A stretch of 64,000 nucleotides of DNA from Adiantum capillus-veneris (Eukaryota; Streptophyta; Polypodiopsida; Polypodiales; Pteridaceae): positions 69,522,912 through 69,586,911 of the forward strand of contig CM043963.1 in the NCBI GenBank assembly GCA_014529385.2, given 5' to 3'. Positions within the stretch are counted from its first letter, which is position 1, and every line of letters starts with the position of its first letter. Of this stretch, positions 57,500-64,000 are shown piece after piece. The notes under the pieces were generated by a model, which was given only the letters and a program-made list of their open reading frames with translations, was not told the origin of the DNA and searched no databases. The position numbers were made by a program, and so were the translations under genes.

Positions 57500-57845
57500 A
57501 GGTTGCATCCTCTCGGGCTTAGTTTCCAGCTACTCCAGCGTACGCCTACTCACTTTCTTCGATTTTAGTGAGCTTTGGCAAGCGTTCGCAGGTCGACAAA
57601 AATTTTGAGTGAGCTCGTAGAGCTCAGTTTGCTCAGATTTTAGATTCGGGCTCATTACGGCCTCCGTTTCCACTACAGGCAAGACTGCACAGGCAATTTC
57701 GTGATTTTGTGTAGAATTTTTGTGTGTCGTTTTATGTATAACAAGTACCTTATAGTCTTCTACGGTTTGTGCTATATAGCACGTGTTGTTCCCGCTCCAT
57801 TTCTCCTATTTTCAGGCAGTTTTCACATCAGGTGCAGCATTTACC

Positions 57846-58340
57846 ATGGCTGACAACAACAACATAGATGTGTTCAAGATGTTTGCTGCAGAGGATAGGT
57901 TGGATGGGGACAATTACCCTATGTGGGCTTATGTGATGCAACACGTTCTTGTGTCAAAGGGCGTATGGAATATTGTGCAGGGCATTGATGTACGTACTGG
58001 TTCTGAGGATGCAGGCGATGTTGAGGATGTTGCAGGTCTTGCTGCAAGGATTGCTGCTATTAGAGTTGTTTTGCCTACATCAGAACAAGCTCGTTGGGAT
58101 GTAAAGGATGCACATGCTCATGCATTGATTGCATTTTTTGTGAAGCGCACCATTGTTTCTCACATTCGTTCAACAAAATCTCCAAAACAGGCTTGGGATA
58201 TTTTGGTTGGTCTTTATGCAAGTGTCAATGAGGCTAAAATTGCTTTGCTGCATTGTTGGCAGATGCGTCGCGACGGACGTCAACACAATGAGAACTCACC
58301 TAACAATATTTGTCAGCTAAGGACGAAGCTTGACCCGTAG
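57846..58340 (+). pseudogene. Copia gag, truncated after 165 codons
   Basis: The frame MADNNNIDVFKMFAAEDRLD, then GDNYPMWAYVMQHVLVSKGVW is the copia gag N-terminus, continuing with KQAWDILVGLYASVNEAKIA. It has no stop before 58338. It ends where the LTR of family C begins on the other strand, so it was cut by that element or by deletion at the junction. No zinc knuckle or pol follows. An upstream start at 57783 is possible, but the ATG at 57846 fits the family. Confidence 0.85.
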
Positions 58341-58344
58341 GCGC

Positions 58345-59177
58345 GTGGAAGCAACCATAGGGTGTCAATCTACACTGAACCGACTCCCGACTTATTCCTA
58401 TAGAGGTCTCTACCCAATGTCTAAGCTACAGCTTTCAAGAGTGCATAAGAGGAGATTTACTACAACGCTTTCAAGAGCCTAATACCCATAAAACGGTCTT
58501 GAAATGCCACAGAACTTGAAGGAGACCCTACTAACACCAATAGGTCGCTCTCCCTAAGGTCCATGAACCAAAATCTAAACCCTAAACACCTAGTGCAAAA
58601 TCACTTAGGATGTCTGGCCGAAATTTGCAGGTCATCGTTTCCAAAAACTAAATGCCTAATGTGTAGCTCTACTCAATGCGAATGCGTGGATATGCTAAAA
58701 TGTGAAAACGGATAACGTATCCTCACCGAATCACCAAATGAAGCTCGGTGGTTGAGCTCGAAAAATCGAACCGTACGCGTGCAATGTAGGTATTGGCGTG
58801 TAGCTCTTGTCGGGGGCAGCACGCTACACTTATCCGCACTCGATTCTGACCAGCAGTGCGCGCATAGCGTCAAGATGAAGCTCTCACTCTCTCTCGTACA
58901 CAATACGCTCACTCACACACAATACTTTTTAAAATGACAAAGGTTTTTCATTAAGGTCAAAAATGGTATAAATACATTACAATCTCAAACCCTAATGTTC
59001 CAATTTAACCATCTACTCAATCTAAATGTCAAAACTAGGATACAATCTGGAAACTTCTGTAAGCCCCAATATTTACAAAAGTGAAATGTCGGGTTTTCTC
59101 AATAAATGAATAATTACAAAAAATAATAATCCGCCGACGAGCAGTCATTTTTCATAGGGTGTGTCCAGCTTCTAACA
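58345..59177 (-). repeat. 3' LTR of family C, copy 1 (minus strand)
   Basis: On the minus strand it starts TGTTAGAAGCTGGAC at 59177, after a polypurine tract, and carries a TATA-like region gtatttatacc near 58968. It shares order and phrases with the LTR at 44000-44892. The end near 58345 is inferred from where copia gag homology stops; no target duplication was confirmed. Confidence 0.65.
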
Positions 59178-59191
59178 CTCCCCCCTTCCTT
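59178..59191 (-). other. Polypurine tract of family C, copy 1
   Basis: On the minus strand AAGGAAGGGGGGAG directly precedes TGTTAG and lies about 40 bases after the ORF stop. Confidence 0.78.
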
Positions 59192-59229
59192 GTTCATGGC
59201 ATCCCCAACATGGCTCTTGAGCTGCTTCT

Positions 59230-62200
59230 TCAACGTAGGCTTTCCCGCATCTTGAGAAGTGACTCATATCTTGCATGTTGAGCTAGTAGCGTTGTTCCGA
59301 ATATGTCTGTGTTGATTGTGAAGAAGCCGGTGTAGAAGGCTTCTCCAAAGGCCTGGAGGTGATAAGATGGTAAAAACATGATCCTCTGATACAATCCATG
59401 TATCACCTCATGAGAAGGCTGACCAGACAAATCGTATGCACATCTGTATGTATCTTGAAAGAAGAAGATAACGTCTGTCGTCTGGCCTGGTTTGAAGGTC
59501 TCGAAGACTGCCAAAAGGATTTTACAAATCTTTCTCATCATGATGCAAGATAGGTCAGGCAAGACAGTGAACAATTTGATGGCGTCTGTTAGGGTTTTCA
59601 CCATGTATTGCTCACTTATTCTCTCGCCTACCTGCGAGCCTGGCAGCTTCGGGTAATTTATCCATGTAGGCCGGCTTCTCTGCAGCAACTCGTGGGCTTT
59701 CCATGTCCTCATCCTTGGTAGGGGGCAGAAACTGAGGTTGTCTCTGATCACTTTAGGTGCCTCTACCAGATGGATTAGATAATGTGGATGCTTTGTCAGC
59801 CATGCCTTTCTCCACCTGGGCTGAGAGTCCACTATCAGCTTGACTCCTTCAGGCTTGGAGATGTCTGCTCTGTAAATTGGCACTGTTGGCTCCTCTCGGA
59901 TCCTCTTGTTGATTGTAGCAGCTTTATATTTCAGCAGAGGATATGGGAGAGAGGGCTGTAGCCATTCACGCCGAAGGTTGCTAGCATCTATCTTCTGAAT
60001 AGTCATTGATTTAAAGCCCTCTACTACCATTCCAAGGCTTCTTTGGCTGTGTCTCTGACTGCAACTCCTATGGCCTTTTGCATCTTCACTTCTTCTTCAT
60101 GTGTCAGATCTTGTAGCTCTTGCGAGGGTCCCACAAGGACTTCCTCTTGCATGGTGGTGTCCACTGGATCTGCCACATTCTCTATGTCTATTCCCTCCAT
60201 GGCTGCTAGCCCAGTGCTAAATTGTTGCTCTTTGGTTTGCTGTTGGCCTCTCAGCTCTTCTATCTGCTTTTGAAATGTTTTCTCCTCTTTCGCTTGCTCT
60301 CCCATATTCACAAGGAGGTCGTTCAGATCTACATTTATTTTCTCCGCCTCCTCGAGCTTTCTCTTGATGGCTTCTAGCTCATTCATCATGGCCTGATTTT
60401 CTTCCTCTAGGCGTTTTGCATGACCAATGACCCCTCGGCCAGCATCAGCCTTTGCCGCTTCTCCAATGTTTACTCTTTTTGAAGCTCTTTCATTTGTTCT
60501 TCATATAAATCAGTCTCTAAAGTAGTGTGAGTCGAGCGAGTAGCTTTGACTCCGACAGGAGATGCTCGTAGTCGTTGGATGGTTTGATCTTTGACTTTAA
60601 TCTGATATTTAAGCTCTATTATCTCATCCTGGCTCGCCTCCTGCTCTATCTTTGCCTTTCCTTTGGCATTTCTGAGTGTTTCCACTTCTTTGGATTCTTC
60701 AGCAAGTTGCAGAGTTAGGTTGTCCCTTTCCCTCTCTACATCTGTCAAGGACTTGCTAATTTTCTTGTATTCTTCTTCAGCTTTTTGAAGCTTGTTTTCT
60801 GCTGCTTGATTCTCTCGTTCCATCTCCTGGAATCTTTGTAATGTCGTGGCCAGACTGGCTTGCATCTCTACTTCTTTCTCTACATGCTCTTGGATTTGTT
60901 TTTGTAGTGTGTCTACTTCAACCTTGATCTGAACCTTAGTGGTTTTGAGATTGTCAATCTCACTGTCTGTGGCCATTGATTTTGCCCTAAGCCCGGTTAG
61001 CTTGTGCATCACCACATCCCAATCATTGGTAGGTGGTTGTAGGTCCCCTGTATCAGTGGCCATCTCTTTCAATTCCACTAACCGCAGGCTCTACATCTGG
61101 TCTTTGGGCCTTGTGCTTGCCAACTCAAATGATACTGTAGCTGCCTCTTCTCTTGAGTAACCCGCAACTAGTAGATCAAGAAATGTGCTAAACTTTCTTT
61201 CCTCTGGCTCTGGCTGCTCATCTTTGGGCTTAACTTCTTCTTTCTGCTCTTCCCCTTGGCTATTTTCTTGCTTAGAATCTTCGTGTTCATCAGATGTGTT
61301 CCTCCTTTTGTTGGGTTTGTGGAGGGCTAAGGGGAGGTGGTGATGGTAGTGGGCTGGACTCTCTGCTTGACGGTGGAGTTGCTGGCTTTCTTTTGAAGTC
61401 CCTGTCCGCCTTTGTATTTCTCTCTCTCTTGGCCTTCCCGCTCTTCTAGCAGTTGCCGTCGTACTTTATCCACTTGACATTTGGGATATTTTCTGTTGTA
61501 GCATCTAGGATATCGAAGTTTTTGATGTAATCTTCAAACAGATCTTTGTGCACCCTTCAAGATGATCCCAACATGGCTTCTAGTGAGTGCTTCCATAGCT
61601 CGCTCAAATCTCCTTTCAGTGCTCTCTCAGCTCTGAAGCTTTCCATCAATCTTTCGAGCCATGCCGCTTTCTGTGATTTGGTCTCTTTGATCGGCACTTG
61701 TAAACTCTCTTTCTTTCCTTTCTTCGGCTCTAGCGGCTCTTCTAGCACGGTCTCTAGCCTGGCGCTTCAAACATGTGGCTACTCTTGGTGCCTAGGACGG
61801 TTCTTCTTCTTTATCTTCTTTCAGCCTTAGCCAATCATTTTGTGATGGAGGGTCAGGCCAGTTTCCCTTGGCATGCACTGCTCCATGAACCACTTTTGTT
61901 ATTAGCTCACCTGGCATAATGTAGGGGGGATTTTTGTTGCCCATCTTCACCAGGTTGTCATGGATATAATCCGCATAATTGATCACCTTTGGATTTATAT
62001 TTTGCATTGCCCAGGTGAAGGTGGTAGCAATGGCTCCAAGTGGCCTTCTCTACTTCTGTGGCCACTTTGTACACATGTGGAAGTACTGGTTGTATAGCTG
62101 GCTCATGACAACCACTTTAGGGTTTTCAATATCTTCAAAAGTGTAGCTTCTCTTCTTTTCAAAGTACACCTTGACTTCATCTCTTCTCTTGGTCACACTA

Positions 62201-62649
62201 TCCCCTTTGTTGGAGATGTCTAGTGCAGCTACCACAACTCTCCCTATGATTACAATCATAGTATCTGGCGTGCCCTGCAAATCAGTGACTCTGGCCACTC
62301 CATCTTGTTTGATAGTAGTTACAAACTCCCACACTCTTTTGGTGTCGATTTCCGCTGGTAGAGCTTCAAAGTAGTTATGGAGATCTATCTTCTCTAGGTA
62401 TTCTCCCATCTTGCTTCTGAAAAACTCATTGAGCTCCCGAGGTAGCATGGGTAGATCTATTGAATTTCCTTCACTATCTTTGAATACGCCTTGGTAGATC
62501 TTCAAATCATTGGACTCTAGCAAATCCTCCTCAATCCACATGCTAGTTGGCTTCAGAGTTCCATCTGGGATGACAAATGGCTCGACTTCTTCCAAGTAGT
62601 CTTTTATTGTCATTCTCTTCTTCTTTGCCGGTGATTTTGCGGCTTCCAT
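59230..62649 (-). pseudogene. Family C long coiled-coil protein, unknown function, lightly broken
   Basis: I do not recognise this protein. On the minus strand one ancestral frame of about 1140 codons starts MEAAKSPAKKKRMTIKDYLE at 62649 and ends at 59230. Breaks are few: a TAG at 62050, frame changes near 61790, 61310, 60478 (in an A run) and 60030, and stops at 61557, about 61450 and 61098. Regions in order: a basic N-terminus; a globular part to about 61800 with LPMLPRELNEFFRSKMGEYL and YIMPGELITKVVHGAVHAKG; a charged Pro/Ser linker; a long coiled coil (61078-60270, Glu/Lys/Gln heptads); an acidic stretch; and a C-terminal domain (60030-59230) with QPSLPYPLLK, LPDLSCIM and DLSGQPS that is conserved in the copy at 44944-46080. 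It is the only gene between the leader and the 3' LTR, so the element looks non-autonomous. The protein may be gag-like (coiled coil for assembly) or a novel retroelement product; no zinc knuckle, protease or polymerase motif is present. Confidence 0.65.
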
Positions 62650-62816
62650 GGATCCTGTTGCACTTAGTAGTCCGAAGTTAGAGTTTTTTCCTTATCAGCT
62701 GAGAAACTGAGTTTTAACTATCCAAATGACTTGAAACTTGAAAATAAAACCTAAAAGGAACTTGGGAAACCCTTCATGTACTCATAGTATCATTCTGGAC
62801 AAAATTTATCATTTAG

Positions 62817-62836
62817 ACATCCTACGCGTAGGATGT
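62817..62836. repeat. Palindrome ACATCCTACGCGTAGGATGT, copy 1
   Basis: Perfect 20-bp palindrome, extended to 22 bp by G before and C after. Confidence 0.95.
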
Positions 62837-63100
62837 CTATTTCATCAGTTTTTGGTGAAACTTGGTATTCTAGTGGCCCTTTACCTGTGCAACATGGCTA
62901 TGTGATTGGAATTGGGTTTGGGCATCAAAAAGTGCATTTATGAACAGATTCAGGCTTTAGGCTCACAAATTGGTAGGATGTCCACAACAGGTGGCAAATG
63001 ATATTCAAATGGGTTGAAATTTGATATATGAGCTTCTTGCACCATGGTAATGGCTCCTATGATGTCATTTCTTGCACAGTAAGTCAAAATCATGCTGGAG

Positions 63101-63120
63101 ACATCCTACGCGTAGGATGT
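63101..63120. repeat. Palindrome ACATCCTACGCGTAGGATGT, copy 2
   Basis: Perfect and again flanked by G and C, followed by tatttcatca as in copy 1. Confidence 0.95.
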
Positions 63121-63387
63121 CTATTTCATCAAAATGGCTTGAAATTGGTTCTTTAGGTAGATCTTGGCATGTGGAACATGGCCCTGCTCTTGGATTTTGA
63201 TTTGTACAAGAATTGGTGTCGGTAAGAGCATGTGTAGTGTTTTTGGGCTTAAAAAGTGCATCTTTGAGGTGCTAGGGGCCAAAAGTGATGACATTGGTAT
63301 GAAACTTGATATATGAGCTCATGAAGGGGTAACAAAGAGATTTGGAGTTGAAAAATACCATCTGGGGACCAAAAATGTCATTTAGAC

Positions 63388-63407
63388 ATCCTATGCGTAG
63401 GATTTCT
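63388..63407. repeat. Palindrome copy 3, two substitutions
   Basis: ACATCCTATGCGTAGGATTT: one C-to-T in the central CGCG and one G-to-T in the right arm. The flank ctatttcatca is retained. Confidence 0.9.
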
Positions 63408-63670
63408 ATTTCATCATTTTTTACCTCTGACCACACAGATAGGTTGGCAATGTGCTCATGAATGTATTGTGCAAGTTTCATGTGATTTGGACAAGTTTTG
63501 GTAGGTCTAGGACCCATTATGGCCTCTATGCCCTGACTTTGGGTTTTTTGGTGCACATGAGGTCAATTTTTGTCCAAATGGGATGAAACTTGGTGACTTG
63601 CATGTACAGGCTATTCATAAGCTGTGTGTGATGAGAAATGTTAGTTTTGGTGCCCATAATTGGCCTTGAC

Positions 63671-63690
63671 ACATCCTACGCGTAGGATGT
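63671..63690. repeat. Palindrome ACATCCTACGCGTAGGATGT, copy 4
   Basis: Perfect; the left flank is C and the right flank is ctcctgatga, so this is the border module. Confidence 0.95.
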
Positions 63691-64000
63691 CTCCTGATGA
63701 AAATTTCATGGTGGTGAGTGCTCCTAGTGCCTGCCCTGAGCCCCCCTGAGTCCCTTTTAAGCATTATTTCAAAAAAAAAGTCAAAATGATAGAAAGAAAC
63801 TCCCTGCGTGGATTTCAGAGCCTCCGAGCCGTTTTTTGACTTTGGAGTGCTTTTCGGCGATGAAATTTCTTGATGTTGGTCTCCATAGCTTCCCGATCCC
63901 TTGGGGATCCTTGCCATATGGTTTTTCTCAACTTTGGCTTCACCGGAGCTCCATTTGGCAATTTGTTGCTCTAGAAGCACCCGTGGTTGCATTTACATAT

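Larger units (their letters stand above)
62650..64000 (-). repeat. Leader of family C with palindromic modules of about 284 bp
   Basis: Upstream of the family C protein start, four modules each carry a 20-bp palindrome. Spacings are 284, 287 and 283 bp. Between palindromes the modules share looser phrases such as gaaacttgatatatgagctc. There is no coding region. The element continues beyond the window, so the 5' LTR is not seen. Confidence 0.78.

Noticed and set aside
62816-63690. CRISPR array (palindromic repeats at regular spacing)
   Set aside because: Spacers of about 262 bp are far too long and share similarity, there are no cas genes, and the context is a plant retroelement.

Overview
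This window looks like nuclear DNA from a land plant with a large, repeat-rich genome. It holds a CACTA (En/Spm) DNA transposon whose two genes have spliceable introns, Ty3/gypsy elements including one of the plant Tat lineage with two RNase H domains, short-LTR Ty1/copia elements primed by initiator-Met tRNA, a plant-type LINE with a DUF4283 domain, and long GA/CT microsatellites. No intact single-copy host gene, rRNA or tRNA gene was found. Host genes appear only as fragments: a heavy-metal-associated (HMA) domain piece inside the CACTA element, and two FCP1/NIF-type phosphatase pieces. I cannot place the species; a seed-free plant, a gymnosperm or a large-genome angiosperm all remain possible.

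Layout. 1-2529 and 10206-about 11250: degraded Ty3 integrase followed by its 3' LTR, split by a CACTA element at 2530-10205 that has matching 12-bp ends, a GTA target duplication and two apparently intact genes. 11250-15378: dispersed and degenerate tandem repeats. 15379-25255: LTR of an older gypsy element (family B) interrupted by a Tat element at 15620-24886 with 1.55-kb LTRs and one gag-pol reading frame broken only by three TGA codons. 25256-36428: interior of family B, filled with an inverted Ty3 integrase fragment, a complete but internally deleted copia element nested in it at 27112-31020 (perfect 5-bp target duplication), a 5'-truncated second CACTA element with a long hairpin, and a family B gag remnant. 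36429-37110: 3' LTR of family B. 37111-39780: a stretch with three 20-bp CGCG-centred palindromes. 39784-41990: degraded LINE. 44000-46080 and 58345-64000, minus strand: two copies of an LTR element (family C) whose only visible product is a long coiled-coil protein of unknown function; the longer copy has a leader with four 20-bp palindromes spaced about 284 bp apart. 47-50 kb: old gypsy fragments. 50437-52590: a higher-order minisatellite with reversed units at both ends. 53945-56892: FCP1-like gene fragments. 57284-58340: 5' end of another copia element.

How it works together. The window is a record of nested insertion. The first CACTA element is the only one that appears able to encode all its own proteins: a TNP2-type transposase and a TnpA-like accessory protein, plus dense subterminal sites of the kind such a protein binds. 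The Tat element is recent but disabled. The points most worth following are the palindromic 284-bp modules (two sequence versions sharing an ACAT-N4-CGCG-N4-ATGT frame), the family C long coiled-coil protein, the HMA gene fragment captured between direct repeats, and the foldback in the second CACTA copy.
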